Program-made: the position numbers and the translations under genes
Notes under the pieces: generated by a model
The model's input: the letters and a program-made list of their open reading frames with translations, nothing else
What the model was told of the DNA's origin: nothing
Database searches by the model: none
Assembly: GCA_028023455.1 (NCBI GenBank)
Contig: JAQFVV010012405.1
Span: 9,877,923-9,941,922, forward strand
Reading direction: 5' to 3'
DNA: 64,000 nucleotides
Source: Epiperipatus broadwayi
Lineage: Eukaryota; Onychophora; Udeonychophora; Euonychophora; Peripatidae
Shown: in pieces, positions 33,530 through 46,715 of the stretch
Layout of the letters: every line of letters starts with the position of its first letter
Numbering within the stretch: position 1 is the stretch's first letter

Positions 33530-34330
33530 TATAGAAGAATCTACTATAAGTACTAAATGTCAAAAGCTATTAAATCCTAAAACTGCTAATTTGGATTCTC
33601 AGAACTGTCTTATTACCAAAGCACATAATTCTCTTAAGAAGTTTAATAAGGATACAAGTAAATCTATTCTTGTGTTCACTAAAAAGAAAAACCATGACTG
33701 ATTTTCTGATAATAATCATATTATTAGTTATTTAATTATAAGAAAATATATGACATTTTCCGCTCTGAAGAGTTATATATCACATGTGGAACTTCACAAT
33801 AAACATAAATATATAAAGGCAAAAGTTCAAAAATTGACAAAAAATTTATGATATTGATGAATTAAAACTATGAAGAAGATACAGATTTTCACTGGTCATG
33901 GTTATTCTAGACCTTATTTGATGCAATGAAAGCAGCATATGGACCTGATAATTGGTATTACAATGTTATTAAATGCAGAAATGTACCTCTCTAAATGATG
34001 ATAACATTATTTTAAACACATGGAAAGAGTATTTTTATCCTCTTTTGAATAATGATACAAAAATTGAAATGATGACTTTTAATGATATATCTATTGTATT
34101 TACTAAATTAGATTTGGGCAAAGATATCCAACTTAATGAAGTCAAACAGCTCTTTGTGATATTAAAAATGAAAAATCTGCATGTCCTGAGGAAATATCTA
34201 AAGATGTAAAATATGTTGTGATATATTAGTTCAAATATATTTGAATTTTTTTAGGAATGTCTGGGCTCATGAAGTTGTGCTATTCGATCTCAAACATACT
34301 TTTAAAGTTCAAATTTTTTAAAAACAAAGG
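33530..34330 (+). pseudogene. LINE linker and RT N-terminal region remnant
   Basis: Open stretches read ANLDSQNCLITKAHNSLKKF and SKSILVFTKKKN..W/D.FSDNN (33590-33720), then NKHKYIKAKVQKLTK (33800-33845), in the style of the helical segment between endonuclease and RT. The 78-codon frame 33973-34209 has the WKEYFYPLLNNDT block (family W.EHF..LLN) and an E+K..+..LK..K..GPDG-like segment in which the GPDG motif is degraded. NVWAHEVV-like residues follow at about 34250. Stops lie between all pieces. Confidence 0.7.
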
Positions 34331-34429
34331 AAGTAGGCAAGATCATGGTCATTATTGTCAATAGATGGTTTTCAGTTATACATGAATAGTTTCCATGATG
34401 CTCAATGGTGTGGTTTTAGGAATTAAGAA

Positions 34430-34730
34430 GGGAAATGCAAGAGAAGTGTCAGAAATCCAGGAATGATTTATATATTGCTTTTACTGATTTGGCCAAGTTA
34501 TTTGGATCAATTAATTGGACAGGTTTATGGAATTGTTTGAAATTAGTTGGTTGTCCACCAAAATTCATTCATGTTATGCTACTTCTACATGATAGAATAA
34601 GAGGGAATACTATTACCACATATGGAAAATCTGATGAATTTGAAATGATAATTGGTGTTAAACAAGGATATATCTGGCTCCAACTTTGTTTTCAATTTTT
34701 ATGACAGTGGTCTTTGGAATTGATTATAGA
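34430..34730 (+). pseudogene. LINE RT core fragment 1
   Basis: The 89-codon frame at 34435-34704 reads MQEKCQKSRNDLYIAFTDLA and KLFGSINWTGLW, corresponding to RT motif A (the family AF.DL.KAFD.+.R..LW, with the catalytic Asp changed to Gly here). It continues LKLVGCPPKFIHVMLLLHD and GVKQGYIWLQLCFQF, matching the family GVKQGC.LAP.LF. Loss of the motif A Asp means this copy could not be catalytically active even without its frameshifts. Confidence 0.8.
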
Positions 34731-34799
34731 TGGCTCAATCAAACAGGGATCAAGACACAATATAGGTTTTATGGTTGAATTTTTCATTTGAATTGGTTA

Positions 34800-35460
34800 A
34801 AAGCAAAAAGAAGAATGGCATCTTCTTGGATTCTGGATTTCCTGTATGCTGATGATTGCATTATCTTTGTCCAGTTCAAAAGCTGATTTACAGAATGTTC
34901 TTAATGTTTTATGGTTTATTAATTATTATTTCAAAACCTCAAGTTCTTTATCAGTCAGGAACAGAAAAAAATCCTCAGCAACTTTCAGCTTGGATGGTTA
35001 TCAACTTGAGTAAGTAAACCAGTTTAAATACTTTGGTAGTTTTATGAGTAGAGAATGGACATAGATGTTGAGATCCAACTCAGATTGCAACAAGCTGCTG
35101 CTGCTTTTAACAAATTAAAAGATAGAGTATACCAATATAGGGTTATAACTATTGTAAATAAATTAAATGTATATAAAGCTGTTATTATACCTCATTTATT
35201 GTATGAATGTGAAACCTGGATGCCACAACAGCATAATGTAAAGGCATTGCAAAGTTTCATTTAAGAACATATGTAAAAGGCAAGATTGTAAAACCAATCA
35301 ATATGTTGTTTATTTTGCTGGATTTGATACTATTGGGTTCTCTATTGTAAAATTACACCGTCATTGGTTTGGACATATAAAACAAACAAATGGAAGACAT
35401 ACTAAAAGGGCATTTTATTGATGAACTTAAGATAGATTTCATAGGAAAGATATAATGTCT
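34800..35460 (+). pseudogene. LINE RT core fragment 2 and C-terminal region
   Basis: DFLYADDCIIF places the catalytic YADD box at 34845-34856. Then come VNQFKYFGSFMS (RT thumb, Y.+YLGS) in a shifted frame, and the 69-codon frame 35055-35264 reading IDVEIQLRLQQAAAAFNKLK and YKAVIIPHLLYECETW, the typical I..R+..A..A+..L and LLYG.E.W blocks. 35310-35410 still reads FAGFDTIG-like and HWFGHIK, the C-terminal GH block of many RTE-like LINEs. The clade assignment is tentative. Confidence 0.8.
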
Positions 35461-38400
35461 ATTGTACCAGTCAGATTTATATGTTCATTTAACAAGACCC
35501 CGAATATGAGCCAAAGTACCTTAAATACAGTCATGCCCAAGATACACAGGTCAGGAGCAATCATGTATTCTAAACTATTTTCCCATACCCCACATCTATA
35601 ACACTATGAACAACATCTCTGGTGATACAAAGGAATTTAATTCATTCCAGTCTCGGAGACACAGCAGAGAGATATGATATCTTCAGAGAAAATAATAAAT
35701 TATGTACTTAATGACCCTTCATTTGAGAGGAATACTTCCTACTTATAATAATATTTACTAAAGACAAGATTAGTGAAGTTCAGCTGGCTAGCATGATATA
35801 ATGGAGAGCATTGATTATAATATGCAGCCACCATCCATGATGCACATGAGAAACAACACCAAACAAAGAGTTATTGAGGTGGGAATGGATTATTGAATGT
35901 TAATAATACTATTAATCTAATTAATGAGGACCCACCTATTTACATGCAACAACATAAGTTAATATTAAGGTAGTTTTATGACATTAATAGTGATGATTCA
36001 CACACTATAAGTTGTAAATTTTCCACTGTGCATTACAAAACCTGGATCATGAAGGTATTAAAGAGTGTGCAAATAGAAATTTAACACTTATATAAGGTAT
36101 AATAAATATCCATAAAAGTGTGGCTTAATATGCTAATTGAGGAAAAATATCAAATTTACATTATATTTACAATGTTAATGTTGTGATAGAGAAAACATGA
36201 AATTAATGACCATTAAGAAACGTGTACATAAAATACAACCATATATATATAAAATCATTTTTAATTAAGGTTCACAGTTAAAAAAATATTACAAACTTTA
36301 TTGAATTGACAGTCATATGTTAGATTAATAAAAAAAATCAACCACTTACTATCATATTTAATTGAATAACTTTGACTTGACAAAAATAACCAATCTGTTA
36401 CTTACTAGCATATTAAAAGTTGTTTAAATGAGAAGGAGGGTTACTTAAATATGCTTTACCATGACATTTCTACTACGTACTACTAATAATAAAGCTAGAG
36501 TGGTTTACCAAGATCACAGCATTACGACTTGTAGATATAGTATGGGAGTATAAAATAATAAGGAATTGTGGTTCTGACTATCATCACCTTTGGACCAAGA
36601 GGCTTCATCATCTATTAATGAATATAAATATCCACCTGCATTTATGACAAAGCAGTAGTTGAGGAAGTGGCTGGTAGGGGATGCTATGGTTTGGGTTTTT
36701 CTGATGTTATCCCATGCTGAGCCTTTCTCCCACCTGACACTGTCCTGGAGTCAGTGCTTCCAAACCTCATGATGAAACAAGTCATGAGAAGAATAATCCG
36801 GGACCTCCAGATATTGATTATGACAAAGCAATAATATGAAATTTAATAATGTTACGAGGTATGAGCAACACTAAAATAATGTTTAGGTTTTTAATGACAC
36901 TGACATGTTAACTATAGCCTATTAAATTAATAATATCAAACATAATGACATGATGGAAAGTAACTCATTCTTAAAGTTATGCATATGCATAAGACCTTGA
37001 ATAATGATTAGAATGTCAAAACTAGAAGGTTGAAAAATATTGTACCCTTCAATAAATGAACCCAACTATGCTTAATGGTTACAATAATTATATAGCCAAA
37101 TTATAACACTGTAATGGCATGACAAGTAAATGATGAATTATGAAACAGAAAGATGAGGATTAAAGAATATAAAATATAACTCAGCTAATAGTGTCAACAT
37201 GACAATTTTATAGTCTGCCATGAAACACATATAACCATTAACAAGATTATTCAATCGAGCAAACCTTCATTTCATAAGAAAACTTACAGTGAAAGATTTA
37301 AGTGTCACATGATATCAGGTCAACACCAAAAAATAACAATACAGATTTGGCAGACTGAGTCATTAGCATATTAGAACCCAATTTAATTGCAATACATGAT
37401 TCAAATAAAATAAAATAAAATAAAATTTGCCGCACTGACACAATAAAGATATAAATGGAGCATGAAACAAAAGAGATATAGTTATAGATTAGAGATTCAT
37501 TAAGTTGTGCACTTATGTTTTACATAAAGAGAGTCATAAGCTTAACTATAATTATTAGAATTAACCCTATATCACCAATTAAAAGATATGAAGAGAGTTA
37601 CATTATAATTGAAAACAAAATTATAGTTAAATGAAATGATGTTAATAGTTCACTTTAGTGGCATAGACAGGGTTACTTGCCAATTGTGCAACAACTTGAA
37701 GGCAATACAGGTGATATTTATCATTAATAAAACATGGAAAGCATGGTCAGTAACACAGCATTCAAGGGAAATAATGGTTAGCATCATTTAAAAATTAGTT
37801 CATAGTTTGTCAAGGCAGTTCTCAAGTACACATGGCAGTGTAGCATAGAGGTATGGAGATGATCTTAGAAAGACAGAATGTAAATTTCTTCCCTCTACTC
37901 AGAAGTCCTATTATCAAAAATCTGAGTGACATGGATTCAGTTAGCAACACTTCTCTTAAAATAAAGTTTTTCTTTCTTAAATTGGCTGTATAAATATGCT
38001 AGCAATCATTCCAGAAAGTTCTTTTAAGTCACCACTTGAGGTGATTGGATATGCATTACCCAGCATGACTTCGTTTACCCTTTTGTTCAAAGTTACATTT
38101 AAAGATGAAAACAAGAAAAGTTCTAGAGAGTATTGTTCTATTCCATTTCCATATTAGAAACAGATTCAGAAGATATGATTTCCATTAAATTTGAGGATTG
38201 CCAAACCAACTAATTTAGTAATGACATTTTAAGTTAAATCAGGTATGTTTCTTTGTTTCTTAAATCTAGAGTTTCGTTACTTGCCCTCAAGAACTTTCTC
38301 TGATATTGCATCGGCATTATAAATAATACATACATTATATGACTAAATAAATAATATACAAAATTAATAATTTAATAAGGCTACTAAATATAAAAATATG

Positions 38401-40218
38401 TATTCTTTTTGTTTTATGCATCTGTACTACATACACATACATACACGACTGTTTTATGGCAATATAAATTTTAAGATTTCCGAATTAAAATATAATTAAA
38501 TCAATATTATATAACTGTTTAAAACTTATAAAGGGGAATAATGGTGTTTACATGAATACTTACACTTCCTGATGACTCAGTGATTACAGAGATGGGTTTA
38601 AACCTGACCTTAAGGTTACTAACATCATCAGATATTGTTTCACTATATTATAAGGATTATCTCAAAGACATTCTAAAGAAGTGCAATATCTATTGTTTCC
38701 ATTGGAAAGATATGGCAGAGAATGGAAATATATTACAGAGCTACAATTAGAGATGGTGCTGAAGTGTTTCAGAAAGAAAAGCTTTTGCTGATGAAACTAA
38801 AAGACAACATTATAAAATATCAAGTAAACAGAAAATTGGATCAACAGGTTCTATTTGTAGATGTATTTGTGGTTTACAAACTGATTTGTATAATCATCAC
38901 AAAACATTTTCCGAGAAGTTTTTTCTCTCTCTCACTTTCTTTTTTTTTCTTTTTTTGGAATTAGAATGAACCTACTTTTTTTTTTGAATGGTTGTTTATT
39001 ATTATTAAACTGGTAATCATAGATTGATCAAACTTACTATGGTTGACCAAATGATAGAGAACAGCTCTTATTTTATTAAAAAAATTACATTGCTGTAGGA
39101 TATTAATCAACTTTAATATCAAAGTAGAAATCTCCTATAAAAATGATCTGATCAGAGATTATCGGAAATAATAATATATATATTGTTTTTAACGATTTAT
39201 TTTTATAGTAATAAATTCAGTTCTTTGTTTTATTAAAATAAATGAATTGTGGATTTATTTTATTAAAATAAATGCAATGTCTATGAACTTTTGGGTCAAC
39301 AATAAACTTTTTATAGTTGATATTAAATTTTATTTTATTTTTTTTTGAAAAATCAATTTCTAGAGTCATTTTTTGTTGTTATACAGAGTTTTTTTTTTTT
39401 TAAATGTGAACTTCATATCAGTGTTTAACAACCTCAACTTTAATTATAAAAAATGCTGGTGGTATTTTTGCTAATAAATTTTTTATACTTTGACTATTCT
39501 TTAGTTTAAATATTTAAAAAAAGATTTAATTTTTGTAAATGAGTATTATTTATGAAACTTAATTGTGTAGGTAATATTTTAAAGACGCTTCCATTTACAT
39601 AAAAATATCTCCAGATTCGAATTTAGCCACAATCTATTAGGATTTCATTTTAAATGAATTACGTTGACTATTAAAAGCAGAGCTTTTGGGATCACAAGAA
39701 AAGTCTTAAGAACTCCGCCTTTCAAGCTTATTGTAAACATTATTAATAGTTATTAAATAAAGCAGTGCTTTTAATAAAGAAAAAAGAGTTTTAATTAAAT
39801 AAAAATCAATATATTTAGCAACAACAATAATAAATAAAATAAAAAGAGGGATTATTTTTTACACTAAAAATTATTCCAAATATTTTTTATTTAGGCTGCT
39901 ATTAATAGAAAGCATTTTTAAAATTATAAATATTATATATCTTCCAATTCTGTGTTTGAGAAAATTTCCTACTGCTTCCTCATTGAGACTGGTCTGTCCC
40001 GAGACATGAAAGTACACTTTTTTAAATACAAATATCTTTAACTCCAAATAATCAATTGTTTAGTCATGTCATAAGATAATGCAAGCACAGAAAATGGCAG
40101 GCCAATATTTAATTGACTCTGCAACTGTACCTTAAAAGGGCCACACATAATTCAATTTTATTAAAGATTACTTGATTCAAAAAATGGATCCAAATATAAT
40201 TTTGCTATAACTTTCTAA
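35461..40218. other. 4.7 kb with no recognisable gene or complete repeat
   Basis: This includes a few GC-richer patches (35480-35680 and about 36580-36830) that look like old repeats, and a short AAAAT run (37408-37426). The 80-codon ORF at 38722-38964 ends in a T-rich tract and shows no domain. I could not connect these sequences to a named family. Confidence 0.5.
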
Positions 40219-40432
40219 TATTGCTTATAATACTTCATTCATATATACTTTAATGCAACTAATTTTCTTAAAAACTTCTTTATTTTCTTACAGTTTCGAC
40301 TATCCAGCAGTCTTCATCAGAGCTCTATCTTCATCTCAGCTTTACTGCTTTAATTAACTGTAAGAAGATAAAGAAGTTTTTAAGAAAATTAGTTGCATTA
40401 AAGTGTATATGAATGAAATATTATAAGCAATA
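40219..40432. repeat. Hairpin element with ~75-bp arms
   Basis: The left arm 40219-40293 (from TATTGCTTATAATA to TTTCTTACAG) is inverted in the right arm 40358-40432 (from CTGTAAGAAGATAAAG to TATTATAAGCAATA), with few mismatches. The 64-bp loop contains TCTTCATCAGAGCTCTATCT. The right arm continues into a segment to about 40490 that is repeated at 63585-63680. Confidence 0.85.
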
Positions 40433-43274
40433 TATATGATTATATGAAGATATGCAAAGAAAGTGAAGGAGAAGAATAAGAGAGTAACTTTCTAATATTT
40501 AAATACAAATGTATTGCTGTACTGAACCAAATGTAATTTAATTTAGAAGAGATTTGTATTCAGATTTTCAAGCTCCCAACAGCTAATCAGTCCATTCTAT
40601 ACAACCGATACATATGACCAGAGCTTGAAAATCTAAGTGCTTGAAAGTCTGAATTCGAACCCTTCTAAATATAACTTTCTAAATAAAAAAAACATTTCTC
40701 CACAAAAATGCCAAAATATTACCTTCCAAGTTTGAATACAAATTAAAATAATTTACCATTGCTGTCAAATTATAACCACCCTGGGAAGAAAAGCATTTAT
40801 ATTGAATTGGATGCTTTATCTACTTCAAAAGTTCCATCAGAAAATTAAAACTAACTTTTTAAAAAAAAAAACTTTATTTTAAAGTTTTATATATTATAGC
40901 ACACATACCAGCTATATTCTAAAATTCTCTAATTTTACTTTTTAGTTTAAAAATAAGCTTATTTTGACACTTGTTTTTTAAAAATCTATTTGTAAAAATA
41001 TTCTAATTAAAAAAGTTTTAATCATTTTTGGATATAGCATTTTAATTTTGGAAAGTTTTAATCTTTCAAAGAAAAAAGAAAAGCATTTTAATTTTAAAAG
41101 TTTTAATTGCATTCCTGTTTCTTTTATTTTTAATTGTAATCTAATTTTAATTTATTTTTAAAAAAGAAAGCTGAGACTTAATTTTGCATTTACTTTTTTT
41201 TTTAAATTAATTTTGGTAAGATAGGAGTCCTGGTCAAATTTTTAATTAATATTAAGTCTGAGTTAGAGATTTGTCCTGGGCAAAAACTTCTAATTAAAGA
41301 TAACATGGGAGATAAGAATGTGCATAAATAGTCTGGCATTTTGGACTTATTATTATTCAGCTATTCCTTTTTATTCTGAAAGTTGAGTATTGATTCACCT
41401 TTCAATGCTCTACTGCTTTATTTTACAAAAATTGCCGTCTGCATCTACGCATCACCAATGCTAATATTACCTTTTATTGTTCACTAATAAGAAATTCCAC
41501 AGATATTATACTGCTGGCTATTATTTGCTAAATAGCAATCATCTCTTCAGAATGCCAAAACTACATGCCATGAGAATCTTTTCTACAACATGCAGTGCTA
41601 AATCCAACCAATGAAAGGCCTCAGATCCTAAATTGTTCCTGTAAAAGCATATTGTAAAAGTTTAAACAGGAACTGATCCAGTGCTTGCCTCCAGCCTCCC
41701 AAACAGAAATGGAAACCAAAATTCTCATAGGAACTGTAAAGTGAAACAAACTGTGTGCACTGCCAAAAGTCATCAGCCAGATCTAGCATTATGCCTTGAG
41801 GTAAAGTGTTTCATTTTCAATCTCTTATTAAAGTCTCAGCTTAATCTTAAAAGAAATCTCAATTTATAATACATTTTGCTTATTCAATTTAAATTTCTTT
41901 AAGCATTTATTACGTATTTTATTTATAGTGTGCCCTGGACTCTTAGTTTTTATATTGCATATTTTCGTTTTTATTTATTTATCTGAGAGTGTATTGCGAG
42001 TTTCTATTTTACATGCTTTGTTTTCTTTGCTGTTTTATATTATTAACCCTTGATAAATACTTAGACAGTTATTGGTAATTTTTTTAGCTCACCTGTCTCT
42101 TTTTGTTATACTGTAATTAAAATTAATGAACTTTGGTTTGCATTTTATGCAGCCCATAAATCTTTGGGTTAGCGGTTTATCGAGTGTATTGTTCCGTTTT
42201 CTCTAAATTGGAGATTTTGTGGATTTTTATATAAGATTACATAAATCATAATCTATTCTTGTTATATTTTTTTGTCTTGTACTGAAAAGAACCTTAACAT
42301 GGTCAATTATAAGCTGTTCTGCAGATATATAACATCTTTGGTGCCAATGTTTCTTTTCTGGATGAAGGAAAGCTCGCCTGCACTGTTTCATTGTTCTCCC
42401 TACAAGATCCCTTTTGTTTTGCAATTTCTAAATAGAAAAACTAGAGTTAGTTTTTATAAACCACTAGCAAGAAGTTATTATAAATCCCTCTTTTTAAATT
42501 ATAGATGAGAAAATGAACTTATCTGCCAGGGAATGTTTTCAATACTCTCATACACTCTCTGATAAATACACCGTAGAACTCTGGGTCAAACTTTTATACT
42601 TTTGCTTGCCTGGAATTTATTATCATAAATTTAATAAACTTTAAGAACTATTTAGAATTATTTTGGCTAACATTTGTCTTTGTGTTCTTTTCTCAATTCT
42701 CTGAACAATGTTAAAGATCTCTTTCTCTCCCTGGGTCTAGCTGGTGGCCTTCATCATTACAAATTCTTGATCACAAAAATTAAATTTTCTAGGTAGTAAG
42801 TGACCTAGTGGTGCCCTCAGTGATCAAGGGAAATTAAGAATTGACTGGTACAATATAGATCAGCTATAAAAAACAAATATTATATACATTGTTAAAAAGA
42901 AGTTGCTTTGACAACAGTTTGAAATTGTCGATTGTTATTGATATTTGGATTGTCTAAGTGTTGATTGATTTTTGATATATATATATATATAAAGGTGGAA
43001 GGGGTATAAGATAATATAGTCTTTAAATAGCCTTACTATATAGTAATATAGTATAGTTAACAAAGAATACCACTGATAGTATGTAAAATAAAATACATTA
43101 CTGGATATGTTTTTTGTTTGCTTGTTGAGGAGTTTTAAACATTTCCCCATCCTGATGTAGTCTCTAACTAAGAATACTTAGACATTCATTTATTTACCAA
43201 TTATTTTAAGTATTAATGACTCAGTTAATCTCAATAAATATATTCTAAGCCTAATAGAAATAAACCATCAAAAC
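40433..43274. other. No gene recognised
   Basis: GC-richer DNA at about 41290-41770 has a TATA-like CATAAATAG at 41323-41331 and could be a decayed LTR, but I found no second copy. ORFs at 41681-41869 and 42227-42508 have no recognisable domains. A (TA)n run is at about 42976-42992. Confidence 0.4.
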
Positions 43275-43500
43275 TTCACATGATCACTATTTCATATGCT
43301 TACACATACTGTTAATAAGAGTACTACACTCTCCATATAGTAGTGTCACCAAGTGCAGTGACAAAGTTCACAAGTTACACCTAGTCTGGAGATGTTGGAT
43401 GAGTAGGCACTAGATAAGGATTTTATCCACAAATCTTCCTGCATTCATTGATTAGGAAGGCTTACACTTGGTGGCACTACTGTATGGAGAGTTTAATATT
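43275..43500. mobile_element. Fold-back element, copy 2 (internally deleted)
   Basis: The left arm begins CACATGATCACTATTTCATATGC and includes ACTCTCCATATAGTAGTG. After a very short centre the right arm reads GATGAGTAGGCACTAGATA, ...TTCATTGATTA, and ACTACTGTATGGAGAGTTT. It is shorter than the 16-kb and 56-kb copies, because most of the left arm is missing. Confidence 0.7.
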
Positions 43501-44218
43501 CCTAATAGAAATCTGAAAAAATCCAATTCTTTTCTCACTTGGATTAAAATTTCATACTGAAAACCCAGTAGAAGATATAATAGTGATTATGTTATGAGAC
43601 CACTTTTATATATATAAATTACATCCACAATCCATAAAATAGGTTTGAAATCCCATCAAAATAACAGTTTAATGTTAATATTTGAACAAATAAATATATA
43701 GATGGTTGAATCAAAAATATATATTCAGATTTCTTCCTGGTGAAAATCTTCACTCTAATAATATAATGACACAGTCTTAACTAATATATAATAAATTTTA
43801 AAAGTTGATGAAATCTTATAGTGACATCTATAAAATTTATTAAGCAACTTTTTGACATTATGCAATAACCTAAATACTTGAAAATAGAACCAATTCCATC
43901 TGCTTTCAGTATTCTACTAAGATAGAAGTCCAGCCATCAATATATTCAAGAATCAATTTAATACTGTATAATGCCATTGCTTCTATTTGTCATCTCAATA
44001 ACAACTCAAGAAATAGATGGAAGTGGTTCCATTTTGATCTATTTAGGCTGCTGGATAATGATATAAAATCAGACATACTATTAAATTTAATATAAATAAT
44101 ACAAATATAGAAACAGAAAATCCCAATTCATTAGTTAAGAACATCATAATATTTATTTATGGTTTTCCATAAAATTTAAAAAAAACATCAAATGCTCTTT
44201 TCTAATTATCTGGAAACT

Positions 44219-44234
44219 ACTACTGCTGCTGCTG

Positions 44235-44267
<33 letters not shown>

Positions 44268-44316
44268 TTGCTGCTACTGCTACTAATACTAATACTATTG
44301 TTGTTGTTATTATTAT
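44219..44316. repeat. Compound (ACT/GCT)n and (TTG/TTA)n microsatellite
   Basis: Triplets of ACT with interspersed GCT grade into AAT, TTG and TTA. The minus-strand poly-Ser/Asn ORF is a translation of it. Confidence 0.95.
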
Positions 44317-45311
44317 TAAATTGATGAAACACTAATACAAATATAATAATAAAGTAGTAGTGTATATATATCATTGAACCAACAAAGATATTTATTTTAA
44401 CATGTCTAATTTTCTTACTTATCTAAATAATATAGATATAATCATGAAAAATCTGTTTTAAAAACACAGGTATTAGATAACTCATTATTACATACAAAAT
44501 ATATAATTTGGAGGTGGTGGTTATAGGCCTCCAGTCTTTCTTCACTCTTCTATGGCTATCCGTGGTCCTATTTTTTGAGTTTTACATTAATTTTGACAGC
44601 AGAAACTAGAATTAAAATTTATTATTAGTTAAAAAAAATCAAGTCTACAGCTAAAGAAACTAAAAGAGGTCAACACCCTCCAAAAGGCCACTGAATGGTA
44701 GTTTTTGGGTCTTGATTCTTGAGAGCATTTGCAGGACTAATTATAAACCCCACCCCATTTTTATTGTTGTCAATGATGAACAAAAAAAATATGTGATTAT
44801 TTTTACAACATAATTGTACATGAATAATTTAAAAATAAAAGTATATACAATTACATTTTGATTTTGGTTGAATATGCTTTTTTAAAAATAACAGTTAAAA
44901 TGTGTATTAATGGTAAAAAGAAAACTGCAATTGGTAATGCCTTGCTAAACACAGTAGCATGAAAATTTTGTGATATTTAAGTAATTATAAACAAAATTTT
45001 AATTTTTAGAACAGAATTTCATAGACTTTTAAAATAAAGTTTAATGCTTATGGTCTGAATTTCATTAATTTACTTTTCTGCTGGTGTTGTAATAATTGTC
45101 CAATAAAAAGAAGTTATTGTGCTCATTATGTATTTAAATTAATTAATTTTTTTTAAAAATTTGTATAGTTTTTCATTTGTAAATGTATATTTGTAACAAA
45201 TCAAGCTCATTTCATTGAATTTTATAAAATAAAGGTACTAGAATAAAATGTTGAACATTTACAGAAATAAAAACAGAAAGAACAATGAGAATATCAAACA
45301 GATGATGGGTT

Positions 45312-45570
45312 AGTCAAAAAAAGCAACTGCCTCCAATGCATCCAATCTAAGTTAGTAAAAAAAAAGCAACTGTCTCCAATGCAACCATATCTAAGTTAGT
45401 AAAAAAAGGCAACTGTCTCCAATGCAACCATATCTAAATTAGTAAAAAAAAGCAACTGTCTCCAATGCAACCATATCTAAGTTAGTAAAAAAAGGCAACT
45501 GTCTCCAATGCAACCATATCTAAATTAGTAAAAAAAAGCAACAGTCTCCAATGCAACCATATTTAATTAA
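45312..45570. repeat. Six-copy ~43-bp minisatellite with two-unit alternation
   Basis: The unit is AGTAAAAAAA(A/G)GCAACTGTC followed by TCCAATGCAACCATATCTAA. Copies 2 to 5 alternate between a form ending AAGTT and one ending AAATT, with matching AGCAAC and GGCAAC forms, so an 86-bp dimer is repeated. The outer copies are the most diverged, as expected when arrays grow from the middle. Confidence 0.9.
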
Positions 45571-46715
45571 CATCTTATGCTTCATTCACTTGCATATATT
45601 AACAGAAATAACAATTTGTTTGATTTTTACTAGTGCTGTGTAATGCAACCACATTTGCATGATTTTGATGGAATTGTATCATTTAACAATTGACTATTAT
45701 TTTTGCCAATTGTTTTTTTAGACATAAATTGTAATTAGAATTGAGAAAAAATGCTCCAATCAGGAGAGAGTACATTTTTGTTTGCTTATGCAATATAAAG
45801 TGATTTTGATATATTATTTTACTTTATATGTTAATAAAAAAATATCTACTTTTGTACTATTTTATCTTATTTTTGTATTTTATCTTGAATTCTCTGTGGA
45901 GATTTTATAATACTTTTTTAAGCTGTTATTTTTAATAAGAAATCCAACTTTTTTCTGCTGCATATATATTTCTTTTATAGCAGATAATGTCAGCAACCTA
46001 AAAAAAAACATATGACATCCGTCAAACAAAGCAACTTAATTTCTCATAAAACTCCATCACAATGTTTAAGTTGATATGAAATTTGTATGGTGTTTAGTAG
46101 TAATTTAATTAAAGCATTCTTTATATCAATTTAGAGTAACTGGTGATGATAATGCCTATAATCACATATTAACAAACAACCTTACAATAAACAGCATACA
46201 ATGTGTCAAAATGATTTTTGCTCACATAGAAACATTAAATAGAATATTATTTATTATAATTTGAACAATATATACAATATAGAAAAAGTACAGTACTGAA
46301 ATAATGTAAACAATCAAATTAATTCAAGGAGCATTTACAGTTTTGAAAGCTATTCATCTAGCAGAAAAAATTACTCCTTATTGTGTATTTATACATATTG
46401 TAAATATTATTAACCACACTTATAAACAAATGAAACAAATTCAGAAGTAGGCTAAAGCATTTTGGAAATAAATACATAAAATCACCTTCACAAAGTTCCA
46501 AAAGAATAGAATAGATGCATCTATGTGCCAATTTCAATTATAAATGCAGTTTGACTTTCTAACAGGGTCGAAATGTAAAAATTGAAATCAACTGTAAACA
46601 CGACGATCAGTTTTGAATTTATTTGTATATTAATTTTACAAATTTTAATACTTTATGTTTGTTTACTTGTTTGGATAGCGGATAATAGAATTAGTGATTA
46701 TTGCTTTATTGTACC
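45571..46715. other. AT-rich DNA, nothing recognised
   Basis: No domain-bearing frame, RNA gene or repeat pair is supported. Confidence 0.5.

Larger units (their letters stand above)
32602..35460 (+). mobile_element. APE-type non-LTR retrotransposon (LINE), inactive
   Basis: About 2.9 kb carries, in order, an apurinic endonuclease-like domain, a linker and a reverse transcriptase with YADD, all on the plus strand and broken by stops and frameshifts. No RNase H domain follows, and the C-terminal part has the LRRFGH-like block typical of RTE-related and similar LINEs. The 5' end is set where coding similarity begins. No poly-A or simple-repeat 3' tail was recognised, so the 3' limit is approximate. 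Confidence 0.8.

Noticed and set aside
41681-41869. Small ORF in a GC-richer patch
   Set aside because: It has ordinary composition but is short, without a domain or splice support. The patch as a whole looks like an old LTR, but I could not find its partner.
44153-44374. Poly-Ser/Asn frame on the minus strand
   Set aside because: It is a translation of a compound triplet repeat.
45312-45570. CRISPR-like array
   Set aside because: The units are directly contiguous with no unique spacers, and the sequence is eukaryotic.
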